Shown here in pieces: positions 16,799-25,159 of a DNA stretch of 64,000 nt. Each line of letters opens with the position of its first letter. Within the stretch, counting starts at the first letter, position 1. The DNA is taken from assembly GCF_000520015.2 (NCBI RefSeq), contig NZ_CP007044.2, forward strand, positions 3,534,001 through 3,598,000, in the 5' to 3' direction. The notes below the pieces were generated by a model. That model worked only from the letters and a program-made list of their open reading frames with translations. It did not search any database and was not told where the DNA came from. This DNA is from Chania multitudinisentens RB-25 (GTDB lineage: Bacteria > Pseudomonadota > Gammaproteobacteria > Enterobacterales > Enterobacteriaceae). The position numbers and the translations under genes are program-made.

Positions 16799-17750
16799 AC
16801 CATTCCTTATGTTTCAGCGGGTTGGTGGCAGCACCCAGAATATCAGCCAGGACGTTGATGGAGATCACCAATGCACCGACCACCATGACACCGGCAGAGA
16901 TCGCCGCATAATCCTGCTGACGGATGGCATTCACCAACCAGCGCCCTAATCCTGGCCAACTGAACACGACTTCGGTGATCATCGCCAACGTGAGCATGGT
17001 GGAAAACTGCAACCCGAGCTTCGGGATAATTGGTGGCAGTGCATTGTGCAGAACGTGGCGGCGAATAATGGTAAAGCGTGACAAGCCACGGGTTGCCGCT
17101 GCCTTGATGTAATTCTGGTCAAGTACATCGTCGGTACTGATGCGCATCAGACGGATAACTTCGGTGATGGGGGCCACGGCCACGGCGATAATCGGCAGTA
17201 ACATATGGCGCAGTGCGCTGGCGATCATTTCATGGCGATAAGGTGAATCAGAGAGCCAGGCATCAATCAGTGCAAAGCCGGTTACTGGTTTAACTTGGTA
17301 GAGCAGATCGAAACGGCCCGACACCGGCATCCAGCCCAGGTGCAACGAAAAGTACAGCATCAACAGCAGGGCCAGCCAGAATACCGGCATGGAAAAGCCC
17401 AGTAAGGCAAAGGTACTGATGGCCGTATCCTGCCATTTTCCACGCATAACCCCCGCAATGATCCCCAACGGGATGCCGATGAACATCGCCAGTGTGAACG
17501 CCAGAATGCACAGTTCCATGGTAGCGGGGAAGACTTCACGCAACTGTTCACTGATGGCCTGACCGTTAATGCTGGAAACGCCTAAATCCCCTTGCAGCAG
17601 GCCGACGAAATAGAACTGATAAGCATCCCATAAAGCTGCACCATTGAGCGGGGCATGTGGGGGGAGATAACTCAGGCTGAAACTGACCAGGGTCAGTAAG
17701 AACAGGGTAATCAGCAGCAGCAGAATACGGCGTAAGGTAAAGATAATCAC
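16785..17750 (-). CDS. sapB: Sap peptide ABC transporter permease SapB
   Basis: 321 residues, the length of E. coli SapB. DppB-type permease with an N-terminal helix (FTLRRILLLLITLFLLTLV), a periplasmic stretch and five further helices; the EAA loop is IKAAATRGLSRFTIIRRHVLHNALPPIIPKLG-type (about residues 215-245). It pairs with SapC to form the membrane channel of the transporter. The start overlaps the sapA stop by four bases. Confidence 0.95.
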   Translation of the reverse strand: MIIFTLRRILLLLITLFLLTLVSFSLSYLPPHAPLNGAALWDAYQFYFVGLLQGDLGVSSINGQAISEQLREVFPATMELCILAFTLAMFIGIPLGIIAGVMRGKWQDTAISTFALLGFSMPVFWLALLLMLYFSLHLGWMPVSGRFDLLYQVKPVTGFALIDAWLSDSPYRHEMIASALRHMLLPIIAVAVAPITEVIRLMRISTDDVLDQNYIKAAATRGLSRFTIIRRHVLHNALPPIIPKLGLQFSTMLTLAMITEVVFSWPGLGRWLVNAIRQQDYAAISAGVMVVGALVISINVLADILGAATNPLKHKEWYALR

Positions 17751-19402
17751 GGTTTCACCTCCTCTGCCGCTTCACGATACACCCCGGCAAACGACGCATT
17801 ACCAAACGGGCTTAATACCAACCCTTTGATGTCATAGCGGTAGGCTTGCAGACGTAAAGACGAAGCCAGTGGCAGTATCGGTAATTGCTGTTGGAGAATT
17901 TTCTGCGCCTGCTGATATTTTTCGATGCGCTGTGCCAGCTGTTGCGATAACAGGGCATCTTGCAGAAGCTCATCAAAGCCGGGATCGCACCAGTGCGCAT
18001 AGTTGGTTTGTGAACGGATTGCCGCGCAGCTCAACAGCGGGCGAAAGAAACTGTCTGGGTCGTTGCTGTCGGTGGCCCAGCCGGTAAGGGTGAGATCGTG
18101 GTTCATTTCCATCAACCGGGCTTCTTGGAAACGACCTTCCACCGGCATGATGGTGACGTTAATGCCAATTTGGGCTAAATCTGCCTGGATCAGTTCGGCC
18201 GTTTTCAGCGGGCTTGGATTGTAAGATTGTGACGCAGTAGGCACCCAGAGCGTCAGATCCAGAGGGCCAACGCCAGCCTCGCGCAGCATTTCACGGGCTC
18301 TGGCCGGGTTGTATTCAGTGATGTCTGCCTCATTGTCATATGCCCAGGAGGCACGAGGCAGAAGCGATGCCGCCGTTTCCGCCGTGCCGTAATAGATTGA
18401 CTGCATCAGGCGCTGATTGTTAATGGCCAATGAGATGGCTTGGCGCACTTGCAGGTTGTCGAGCGGTGGTTTACGGGTATTAAATGCCAAATAGGCGATA
18501 TTCATACCGGGCCGCAGTGTCAGACGCAGGCGTGGATCGTCGCGCAGAATCGAAAGCTGGCTGGCGGCCGGATAAGCCAGCACATCACATTCGCCGGTCA
18601 GCAGTTTGGATAACCGGCCTGTGCCACCTGCCCCCAGGTCGATCACCACCTGTGACATGCGGGGTTTGCCTCGCCAGTAGGCATCATTGCGTGCCAGCCG
18701 AATGTATTGCCCGGAGCGGTATTCATTCAGCAGGAACGGCCCGGTGCCCACCGGTTCACGGTCAATCATCTCTTGGGTGCCAGCCCGCGTCAGATTAGCC
18801 GCATATTCCGCCGATAGCACAGGAGCATAATGGGTAGCCAAATGCCACAGAAAAGAGGCATCTGGCGCTTGCAAACGGATCTCGACGGTATAATTATCAA
18901 GCTTCTTTACGCTCTGCACGGAATCCCCAAATTGCAGGCTATCGAAATAAGGGTAGTTACCTCCGTTTACCGAGTGAAATGGGTGCTGCCGGTTAAATAT
19001 CCGTTCAAAACTGAATACCACATCTTCGGCGTTCATTTTACGCGTGGGCTGAAACCAGGCCGTGGTCTGGAAAGGCACGTCGCGGCGCAGGTGGAAGCGA
19101 TAGGTGGCACCGTTATCCAGCGTTTCCCAACGCTGCGCCAATTGCGGGATTAACCGGTAAGTATAAGGATCGACATCCAGCAGCCGATCGTATAACTGGG
19201 CGGCAAGCGTATCGACCGTCAGGCCGCTGCTGGCCATCTGTGGGTTAAAGGTATTCAGTATTCCGTTAACACAATACACGAAACCACTCTGACGGATATC
19301 CGCAAGCGCAGGTTGCTCGGTGCTGGATGCAGGGGAAGGAGAAGCCAGCGCAGAGGTTGCCAGACAGCTCAGTGACATTAGCCAAACAGGTAAACCACGC
19401 AT
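17747..19402 (-). CDS. sapA: Sap peptide ABC transporter, periplasmic binding protein SapA
   Basis: 551 residues (547 in E. coli), family 5 solute-binding protein. A Sec signal peptide (residues 1-20, cleavage after a Ser-Ala-Leu-Ala segment) sends it to the periplasm. Conserved blocks include DIRQSGFVYCVNG, the NPQMASSG region and TGECDVLAYPAASQLS. It captures peptides, including cationic antimicrobial peptides, and in some bacteria haem, and hands them to SapBC. First gene of a five-gene operon in which every junction overlaps or abuts. The promoter must lie in 19403-19629; I found no clear operator there. Confidence 0.96.
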   Translation of the reverse strand: MRGLPVWLMSLSCLATSALASPSPASSTEQPALADIRQSGFVYCVNGILNTFNPQMASSGLTVDTLAAQLYDRLLDVDPYTYRLIPQLAQRWETLDNGATYRFHLRRDVPFQTTAWFQPTRKMNAEDVVFSFERIFNRQHPFHSVNGGNYPYFDSLQFGDSVQSVKKLDNYTVEIRLQAPDASFLWHLATHYAPVLSAEYAANLTRAGTQEMIDREPVGTGPFLLNEYRSGQYIRLARNDAYWRGKPRMSQVVIDLGAGGTGRLSKLLTGECDVLAYPAASQLSILRDDPRLRLTLRPGMNIAYLAFNTRKPPLDNLQVRQAISLAINNQRLMQSIYYGTAETAASLLPRASWAYDNEADITEYNPARAREMLREAGVGPLDLTLWVPTASQSYNPSPLKTAELIQADLAQIGINVTIMPVEGRFQEARLMEMNHDLTLTGWATDSNDPDSFFRPLLSCAAIRSQTNYAHWCDPGFDELLQDALLSQQLAQRIEKYQQAQKILQQQLPILPLASSLRLQAYRYDIKGLVLSPFGNASFAGVYREAAEEVKP

Positions 19403-19629
19403 AGACGTTTCATAGAGTTAATAAGCAATAACGTTAGTGTATCGCACTCTGGCAATCTGCCCAATTCCTTGCGTAAAACGGCTGAATTTTCCGCTGATTG
19501 TTTGACTTTTAAACTCATTCGGTATGAGTTGAGCAGCATCAACGTCAGTAGCGAGCTAGTTGCTGGTACGCATTTGCTCGCGGATGGTTGACGGCAAAAT
19601 GTGGGTGGGTTCTTGTTCACAACCTGATG

Positions 19630-19654
19630 CTGGCAGGCCCGGAGCGCCTGCCAG
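19630..19654. terminator. Hairpin downstream of the pectate lyase gene
   Basis: A 9-bp perfect stem (CTGGCAGGC, 19630-19638, with GCCTGCCAG, 19646-19654) and a 7-base loop lie 21 bases after the pectate lyase stop on the minus strand. There is no U-tract, so the terminator call is tentative. Confidence 0.5.
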
Positions 19655-19674
19655 TATAGGTTATGTTGATTTGA

Positions 19675-21039
19675 TCACGGACGATCGCTGTCAAGCTTGC
19701 CGGAGCCTGCATTTTCAGTGACGATTGCTTTCACGTCATTGACGTTATTCACATGCAAACGCAGGGTTGGTTGCCAACCGACATCGTCGGTGAGTTGATC
19801 AGCAGCAGAAACAGAAGCGTTATAAACCGCCAGCAGATCGACCGGGCTACCGTTAACCAGATTGTCGTGGGTAAAGACGTGTTCGCCGCCGTAGCGTTTG
19901 ATCACTTTGCTTGGTGCAATACCCGTAGCCAGTTCGATCACGTTCTTTTCTGCATACAGAGCGGATTCAAACCCAATTCCCCACATGCTGGTAAAGTCTG
20001 CCGCCGCCAGGATTTGGCTATAGTTGTTATAAACATCAACTTGACCAAAACGTACACGTGGTGCGCGCTGGCCTGGGTTGATCCAGTGGTTATGGTGCAT
20101 GGTCACTTTAAGTTTATCGCGGTCCAGCAGGCGTGAGTCTGAGGAGCCGATCAGGTTAACTTTGTCGTGATCGCCAAAGATATTGTAGGAAAGGGTGACG
20201 TAGTTGCTGCTGTGGGTGACATCCAACAGGCCATCATGCACCTGGAAAGGGCGCCCATAGACTTTGGGCAGTGACTGACGTGGATTCTCACCATCATCCA
20301 GCGTGACATGATCAACCCAGACGTGTTCGGCTTCCCATAACGACAGGTTATCATACAGGCTGTTCCAGTTGCCCGCGCTGCCGTCCTCAGGGTCCCATTG
20401 AGGGAAGCAATCATAGGCATCAGAGAGGTGCAGGTTACGGACGATCACGTTGCTGACATCTCTAACCAACAGATGAGCCCCGGTAATATGAGCACCTTTC
20501 CCTATCCCAATCAGCGTAACGTTATAACCAACGCGCTGTTGTACATGGCTGGTCTGCAATTTGGCTGCTGCAGCCCGGGCTTCTTCCAACGGGCCTGCTG
20601 GCGGATTTCTACCCCAAGAACCATCAGGATCAAAATGCGCGATATAGTCGTCCATGCTAAAAGGTCTTCCGGTGTCGGATACGGTGACTTGCTCGGCAAG
20701 ATCGTCGCAGGTTAGCACACTGCTGCCACCGTTTTTCTCCATGGCATTGATCTTACCTTTAATATAGATAATGCGTGGCGTGGTTTGAGTGTGTGCACCG
20801 GTACCACCCAATGCTTCGCGCAATTCCTGCCAAGAGTTGACGATATAAATGTGCTCACTGGTGGCAGCACTGCCGCCCGTGACGCCTGTGCCAAATGAGC
20901 CCCAACCATCTCCCGTGGCTAATACTTCGCGGCCCAGATCGGCAGCGCTAGCAGTAACAGAACCCGCCAGACCGCTGGCGAAAATCAGTGCCAGTGCAGT
21001 GGGAAGCGTTGCGCGTCGTAGCGTAATGGATTGATACAT
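19675..21039 (-). CDS. Exported pectate lyase, polysaccharide lyase family 1
   Basis: 454 residues from the ATG at 21039 (MYQSIT), chosen because AGGAG precedes it by 6 bases and a typical signal peptide follows, ending TASA/ADL near residue 33. An upstream in-frame ATG at 21081 would bury the signal. The protein cleaves polygalacturonate by beta-elimination using a parallel beta-helix fold. Family motifs are VWVDHVTLDDGE around residue 240 (calcium-binding region) and QRAPRVRFGQVDVYNNY around 322-340, which contains the catalytic arginine. Possible CRP and KdgR sites lie upstream, the usual regulators of pectate lyases in soft-rot bacteria. It probably serves plant-cell-wall use. The secretion route beyond the periplasm is not visible. 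Confidence 0.93.
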   Translation of the reverse strand: MYQSITLRRATLPTALALIFASGLAGSVTASAADLGREVLATGDGWGSFGTGVTGGSAATSEHIYIVNSWQELREALGGTGAHTQTTPRIIYIKGKINAMEKNGGSSVLTCDDLAEQVTVSDTGRPFSMDDYIAHFDPDGSWGRNPPAGPLEEARAAAAKLQTSHVQQRVGYNVTLIGIGKGAHITGAHLLVRDVSNVIVRNLHLSDAYDCFPQWDPEDGSAGNWNSLYDNLSLWEAEHVWVDHVTLDDGENPRQSLPKVYGRPFQVHDGLLDVTHSSNYVTLSYNIFGDHDKVNLIGSSDSRLLDRDKLKVTMHHNHWINPGQRAPRVRFGQVDVYNNYSQILAAADFTSMWGIGFESALYAEKNVIELATGIAPSKVIKRYGGEHVFTHDNLVNGSPVDLLAVYNASVSAADQLTDDVGWQPTLRLHVNNVNDVKAIVTENAGSGKLDSDRP

Positions 21040-21144
21040 AATGACTCCTGTCCATAATGAGTTGGCATGAAGGTTCAACACACCGAACCGAACACTTTGC
21101 GAGTAAGAGTCGCGATTTCATTTTGGGTTAGCGGGTGCTGATTT

Positions 21145-21172
21145 AATGCACAGTGTGAACATGCTGTGCATT
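21145..21172. promoter_or_regulatory. Perfect 9-bp inverted repeat upstream of pectate lyase
   Basis: AATGCACAG (21145-21153) and CTGTGCATT (21164-21172) are perfect complements separated by 10 bases, 106 bases upstream of the pectate lyase start. It is either an operator for an unidentified regulator or a leader hairpin. Confidence 0.4.
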
Positions 21173-21233
21173 GATCCTTCGTCGTAGTGTATTACCTCAC
21201 CGATAAAGTGGTTTAACGGTGATGCTTAAATTG

Positions 21234-21248
21234 TAGAACGCCGTTTCA
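21234..21248. promoter_or_regulatory. KdgR-like operator upstream of pectate lyase
   Basis: TAGAAC-GCC-GTTTCA resembles the KdgR consensus core TGAAAC-N3-GTTTCA at 10 of 12 positions, with the right half perfect. KdgR represses pectinolysis genes until 2-keto-3-deoxygluconate accumulates. It lies 195 bases upstream of the pectate lyase start, which implies a long leader or an upstream promoter. Confidence 0.4.
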
Positions 21249-21292
21249 ATTAAATAAAAATAACGTTCCTTTTGTGGGCTTGATCATGTTTT

Positions 21293-21308
21293 TGTGAATT
21301 GCTTCACA
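21293..21308. promoter_or_regulatory. CRP-cAMP site upstream of pectate lyase
   Basis: TGTGA-attgct-TCACA is an exact match to the CRP core consensus. The site is 254 bases upstream of the pectate lyase start and about 90 bases from the pspF remnant, whose stop lies nearest it. Activation of pectate lyase under carbon limitation is the likeliest role. Confidence 0.6.
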
Positions 21309-21396
21309 ACCGATCATGAAGAGGAAAAGCTGTTTTTGGACAGGAAAATGCCGCGCTCAGGTGGTGGTGGGAACACTTGGCCGAAAAGGTATAGGG

Positions 21397-21656
21397 TTAT
21401 TCGTTTTCTGGTTCACCGCTTTGCAGCAGCGTATGTTTTTTCAACATACCGCGCCACTGATGGTAAGTGAGCCCCAGCAGATCTGCCGCCTTGCGCTGGT
21501 TGGAACGGCCTTGTTGTAGTGCCATTTCCAACAGATTTTTTTCTTGCTGATGTTGCCAGGCTTTCAAGTCCAATGGCAACGTGGGGAGCTCGCTGGCTGA
21601 TTCTTGCGGTGTGATCGGCGGCGTTGAACTCGGGTTAAACGGATTAATGATGATGT
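21397..21656. repeat. Direct repeat, copy 1 (pspF 3' end)
   Basis: Copy 1 of a 260-base direct repeat; copy 2 is 23013-23272. The period is 1616 bases, and recombination between the copies would remove the SPFH gene while leaving a full-length pspF. Confidence 0.85.
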
Positions 21657-21669
21657 CTCCTGTCGTCAT
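21397..21669 (-). pseudogene. Truncated copy of the pspF 3' end
   Basis: The 260 bases 21397-21656 repeat the 3' end of the intact pspF (23013-23272) in the same orientation with only a handful of substitutions until the last ten codons, where the two diverge. Homology stops abruptly at base 21656. The fragment keeps the linker and the Fis-type helix-turn-helix (QRKAADLLGLTYHQWRGML) but has none of the AAA+ domain. An ATG has arisen at 21669, giving a possible 90-residue DNA-binding peptide (MTTGDIIINPF), but no ribosome binding site precedes it. I treat it as a remnant created by duplication or recombination around the SPFH gene. Confidence 0.8.
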
Positions 21670-21902
21670 AAATTTGTTACGATTCGCTGAGCGGTAGGGG
21701 CACAGTGAGAGAGGTTGATGCAATGGCGCGTGGTGCTGGGGCTCCTGCAAAGCTCCCTCAATAAGTGGTTGGGATGAATGAGAAAAGCCAATGTGTCTGT
21801 AACTTGAAGTATACCGGGTGTGAGGTATAATTTTTCGCCATTTTAAATTAACTAATTAAATTTTAATGCTTTTTGGATATAAAAAATAAAAGAGGATAAT
21901 GA

Positions 21903-22799
21903 ATGAAAATGTTAGAAAAAGGAAAGAACTCTCCAGGGTTTATTATTTTCTCGGTGTTTTGTGCGTTGCTGACACTCGCTGGTATCATCAGCCTGTTTGG
22001 GAGCTGGTATACCATAGATCAAAGTGAAAGAGGGGTAATTACCCGTTTTGGTAAAGTGACCCATATTGCTGAACCGGGGTTGGGTTTTAAGGCTCCTCTC
22101 ATTTCTGACGTAACTAAAGTTTCCATTGCCAACCTGTCTGTAACTCATGACGAAATACAGGCATACAGTAAAGATCAGCAACCCGCAAAAATGAAGGTTT
22201 CAGTTGGCTTTCATGTGCCACCAGACGAAATTGAGGCGCTTTATACCAAATATGGCAATATCCAGGTCATGGCCGATCGCCTGGTGAACCGGCATATTCC
22301 CACTCAGGTAGAAAACGTGTTTGGTCAGTATAATGCGGTTTCTGCGGTTCAGCATCGCGAAGAGTTTGTTAAAAAAGTGACGAATGAGTTAAAGAAAGCG
22401 TTGGGCAACGAACCATTAGTGGTTGACTCAGTTAATATTGAAAATATCAGTTTCACAGATGAATATGAGAAGAATATTGAAGAGCGAATGAAGGCAGAAG
22501 TGAATGTCGCCAAAACACAACAAATGCTGCAAACTGAAACGATCAATGCAGATATTGCGATTCAGAAGGCTCGTGGTATGGCCGAATCTCAGTTGAGTAT
22601 GGCGCACGCTGAAGCCGAAGGGATCAAACTGAGAGGCGCAGCAGAGGCTGAAGCCATCAAACTGCGGGCAGATGCGTTGAGCAAAAACCCGTTATTGATT
22701 GAATTGATCACTGCCGAACGCTGGAACGGTGAACTGCCTCAAACCATGTTGCCTAATAGCAGCGTACCGTTCATCAATACGAAGAATAATGACCATTAA
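21903..22799 (+). CDS. SPFH/Band 7 (prohibitin-like) membrane protein
   Basis: 298 residues. One membrane segment near the N-terminus (residues about 13-36, FIIFSVFCALLTLAGII), then an SPFH domain (GVITRFGKVTHIAEPGLGFKAP to about residue 190) and a long alanine/glutamate-rich coiled coil (about 195-265, with repeated AEAEGIKLRGAAEAEAIKL-type units). SPFH proteins form large ring-shaped membrane assemblies that organise lipids or control proteases (HflKC, prohibitin, flotillin). The ATG follows AGAGGATA. The gene is AT-richer than its neighbours, is opposite in direction to pspF and lies inside the duplicated pspF region, so it looks acquired. A role in membrane stress alongside PspA is attractive but only inferred. 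Confidence 0.88.
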   Translation: MKMLEKGKNSPGFIIFSVFCALLTLAGIISLFGSWYTIDQSERGVITRFGKVTHIAEPGLGFKAPLISDVTKVSIANLSVTHDEIQAYSKDQQPAKMKVSVGFHVPPDEIEALYTKYGNIQVMADRLVNRHIPTQVENVFGQYNAVSAVQHREEFVKKVTNELKKALGNEPLVVDSVNIENISFTDEYEKNIEERMKAEVNVAKTQQMLQTETINADIAIQKARGMAESQLSMAHAEAEGIKLRGAAEAEAIKLRADALSKNPLLIELITAERWNGELPQTMLPNSSVPFINTKNNDH

Positions 22800-22814
22800 G
22801 AGAAGTGTTTTGTA

Positions 22815-22831
22815 GCCCGAGATATTCGGGC
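22815..22831. terminator. Small hairpin after the SPFH gene
   Basis: GCCCGA/TCGGGC with a 5-base loop, 15 bases after the stop codon. It is followed by GC-rich palindromic sequence (about 22843-22885) resembling a REP-type element. No U-tract. Confidence 0.35.
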
Positions 22832-23012
22832 CTAGCGCACCGGGGGGCACTCCGGCGGCTTACGCCGCTACGCCCCCACGGCACGCTCTTCCTGATATCT
22901 GACTTTATCAGCCGTCTGATTAATCAATGTGTGCTTGAATGAAGGTTTTCAAGCCGTGCTGTGCTTACCGTTTCGCATTTCCAATTGGGCGATAGCCAGT
23001 TCGGCGTGAAAC

Positions 23013-23272
23013 CTATTCATTTTTTGGTGCATCACTTTGCTGTAATGCATGTTTTTTCAACATACCGCGCCACTGATGGTAAGTGAGCCCTAGCAGATCT
23101 GCCGCCTTGCGCTGGTTGAAACGGCCTTGTTGCAGTGCCATTTCCAACAGATTTTTTTCTTGCTGATGTTGCCAGGCTTTCAAGTCCAACGGCAACGTGG
23201 GGAGATCGCTGGCTGATTCTTGCGGTGTGATCGGCGGCGTTGAACTCGGGTTAAACGGATTAATGATGATGT
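23013..23272. repeat. Direct repeat, copy 2 (within intact pspF)
   Basis: Second copy of the 260-base repeat, forming the 3' end of the functional pspF gene. See copy 1 at 21397-21656. Confidence 0.85.
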
Positions 23273-24017
23273 TATCCAGTTCAGCCTGGCTTGAGCCGTG
23301 GCGATAGACCGAACGCTCCACCACATTTTTCAGTTCACGCACATTGCCCGGCCAACGGTAACTGAGCAGGGCAGCTTGTGCATGCTCACTGAAGCCGGGG
23401 AACAATGGCAATGCGAGTTCGCGGCACATTTGGATGGCGAAGTGATTGGCCAGCAACATGATATCTTGCTGGCGCTGGCGCAGCGGTGGCAACTGCACGA
23501 CATCGAAAGCCAGGCGATCCAACAGGTCGGCGCGGAATTTACCGGCAGCGGCAAGTTGTGGGAGATCGTCATTAGTGGCACACACCAACCGGACATCGAC
23601 CTGCAGCGGCTGGCTGCCGCCGACACGTTCCAGATGGCCGTATTCAATGACCCGCAGCAGCTTTTCCTGTACCAGCATCGGGGCCGTAGCTAATTCGTCC
23701 AAAAACAGGGTGCCGCCATCGGCGCGTTCAAAGCGGCCTAGATGGCGCTTCTGGGCACCGGTAAATGCACCGGCCTCGTGGCCGAACAGTTCAGAATCCA
23801 GCAGATTTTCGTTCAGTGCCGCACAGTTGAGCGAAATAAACGGCCCTTGCCAACGGTTGGAAAGATAATGTAACCGGTGGGCGATCAATTCCTTACCGGT
23901 ACCACGTTCACCAATCACCAACACCGGTTTGTTCAGTTTTGCCAGCTGCGAGACTTGTTCCAGCACCTCAACAAAGGAGTTTGCTTCGCCCAGCAGGTTT
24001 TCTAACGGTTCGCTCAT
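23013..24017 (-). CDS. pspF: Psp operon transcriptional activator PspF
   Basis: 334 residues from ATG 24017 (MSEPLENLL). A sigma-54-dependent AAA+ activator without an N-terminal regulatory domain, as usual for PspF, which is held inactive by PspA. Walker A is GERGTGKE, the sigma-54 contact loop GAFTGA is present (HEAGAFTGAQKRH), Walker B is GGTLFLDE, and a Fis-type helix-turn-helix sits at the C-terminus. The protein extends about ten residues beyond the LLKKH end of E. coli PspF, and the last codons differ from the duplicate copy. Divergent from pspA with a 189-base control region. The 3' end is duplicated at 21397-21656. Confidence 0.96.
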   Translation of the reverse strand: MSEPLENLLGEANSFVEVLEQVSQLAKLNKPVLVIGERGTGKELIAHRLHYLSNRWQGPFISLNCAALNENLLDSELFGHEAGAFTGAQKRHLGRFERADGGTLFLDELATAPMLVQEKLLRVIEYGHLERVGGSQPLQVDVRLVCATNDDLPQLAAAGKFRADLLDRLAFDVVQLPPLRQRQQDIMLLANHFAIQMCRELALPLFPGFSEHAQAALLSYRWPGNVRELKNVVERSVYRHGSSQAELDNIIINPFNPSSTPPITPQESASDLPTLPLDLKAWQHQQEKNLLEMALQQGRFNQRKAADLLGLTYHQWRGMLKKHALQQSDAPKNE

Positions 24018-24113
24018 GATGAAATTCGCCAATATTTGGTGAGAATACTCACTCTACAGCAAGCACAAAGAGAGTCAAAAATAAATATTCTTTTATTTTC
24101 AATGCAATAAAAG

Positions 24114-24130
24114 TTGGCACGGGTTTTGAT
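24114..24130 (+). promoter_or_regulatory. Sigma-54 promoter of pspABC
   Basis: TTGGCAC-GGGTT-TTGAT fits the -24/-12 sigma-54 pattern TTGGCAC-N5-TTGC/A, with GA in place of the usual GC at -12. It lies 77 bases upstream of the pspA start. The AT-rich stretch 24079-24110 just upstream is where IHF and PspF sites would be expected. Confidence 0.75.
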
Positions 24131-24206
24131 TAAGTATTGGAACCAGGCAGTATGTTTCAACGCGGCGCTTCAAACGCCACACCCTATGACCAAGAGGAAG
24201 TGAATT

Positions 24207-24872
24207 ATGGGTATCTTTTCTCGTTTTGCTGACATCGTAAATGCCAATATCAACACTCTGCTGGACAAGGCAGAAGATCCACAGAAGTTGGTGCGTTTGA
24301 TGATTCAGGAGATGGAAGACACATTGGTTGAAGTGCGATCCACCTCGGCACGGGCATTGGCGGAGAAAAAACAGTTGCTGCGCCGCATTGAACAGGGCGA
24401 AAGCCAGCTCAACGATTGGCAGGATAAAGCTGAATTGGCCTTGCGCAAAGATAAAGAAGATTTGGCACGTGCGGCACTGATTGAAAAGCAGAAAGTGGCC
24501 GATCTGATCGTGACATTAAGCCATGAAGCCGCAACGGTAGAAGACACATTAATCCGCATGAAAAGCGAGATTGGTGAGCTGGAGAATAAACTGAGCGAAA
24601 CGCGGGCGCGCCAACAGGCATTAACCCTGCGCCATCAGGCGGCTGCTTCTTCACGTGATGTGCGCCGCCAGTTGGATAGCGGTAAACTGGATGAAGCGAT
24701 GGCACGTTTCGAGCAGTTCGAGCGCCGTATTGATCACATGGAAGCCGAAGCGGAAAGCATCAGTATCGGTAAAAAGAAGAGCCTGGATCAGGAATTTGCC
24801 GAACTGAAAGCAGATGATGCCATTAGTGAGCAACTGGCCGCATTGAAAGCTAAAATGAACCGCGCAGAGTAG
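24207..24872 (+). CDS. pspA: Phage shock protein PspA
   Basis: 221 residues, nearly all coiled coil, PspA/IM30 (ESCRT-III-like) family. It starts with the amphipathic N-terminal helix MGIFSRFADIVNANINTLLDKAEDP that binds stressed membranes, and ends KAKMNRAE. It has two jobs: binding PspF to hold the operon off, and oligomerising on damaged inner membrane to limit proton leakage. Shine-Dalgarno AGAGGAAG precedes the ATG. First gene of pspABC. Confidence 0.97.
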   Translation: MGIFSRFADIVNANINTLLDKAEDPQKLVRLMIQEMEDTLVEVRSTSARALAEKKQLLRRIEQGESQLNDWQDKAELALRKDKEDLARAALIEKQKVADLIVTLSHEAATVEDTLIRMKSEIGELENKLSETRARQQALTLRHQAAASSRDVRRQLDSGKLDEAMARFEQFERRIDHMEAEAESISIGKKKSLDQEFAELKADDAISEQLAALKAKMNRAE

Positions 24873-24879
24873 TATTGTA

Positions 24880-24902
24880 GCGGCCACTGTGCGGGTGGCC
24901 GC
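24880..24902 (+). terminator. Intercistronic hairpin between pspA and pspB
   Basis: An 8-bp stem (GCGGCCAC, 24880-24887, with GTGGCCGC, 24895-24902) and 7-base loop begin 8 bases after the pspA stop. With no U-tract it is more likely a partial terminator or a 3' stabiliser keeping PspA more abundant than PspB and PspC. Confidence 0.5.
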
Positions 24903-24931
24903 CCACAAGATCCATTTGAGAAGGAATTGAC

Positions 24932-25159
24932 ATGAGTGCTCTATTACTTGCCATCCCGTTGACCATTTTTGTGCTATTTGTCGCCCCGATTTGGCTTTGG
25001 CTGCATTACAGCAATCGGCAACAGAGCGGCATTCAACTGAGCCATCAAGAGATGCAACGTTTGGCAGAATTGGCGGAAGAGGCCAAGCGCATGCGCGAAC
25101 GCATTCAGGCCTTGGAAGAAATTCTTGATGCAGAACATCCGAATTGGAGACAGTCTTGA
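24932..25159 (+). CDS. pspB: Phage shock protein PspB
   Basis: 75 residues: one N-terminal membrane segment (LLLAIPLTIFVLFVAPIWLWL), then a cytoplasmic coiled-coil with leucine-zipper spacing (MQRLAELAEEAKRMRERIQALEEIL). With PspC it senses envelope stress and draws PspA away from PspF. AAGGAAT precedes the ATG. The stop codon overlaps the pspC start in TGATG. Confidence 0.95.
   Translation: MSALLLAIPLTIFVLFVAPIWLWLHYSNRQQSGIQLSHQEMQRLAELAEEAKRMRERIQALEEILDAEHPNWRQS

Noticed and set aside
22840..22890. Mobile element end or attachment site beside the SPFH gene
   Set aside because: Only a GC-rich palindromic stretch of REP type is visible; no integrase, transposase or matched short direct repeats other than the pspF duplication.
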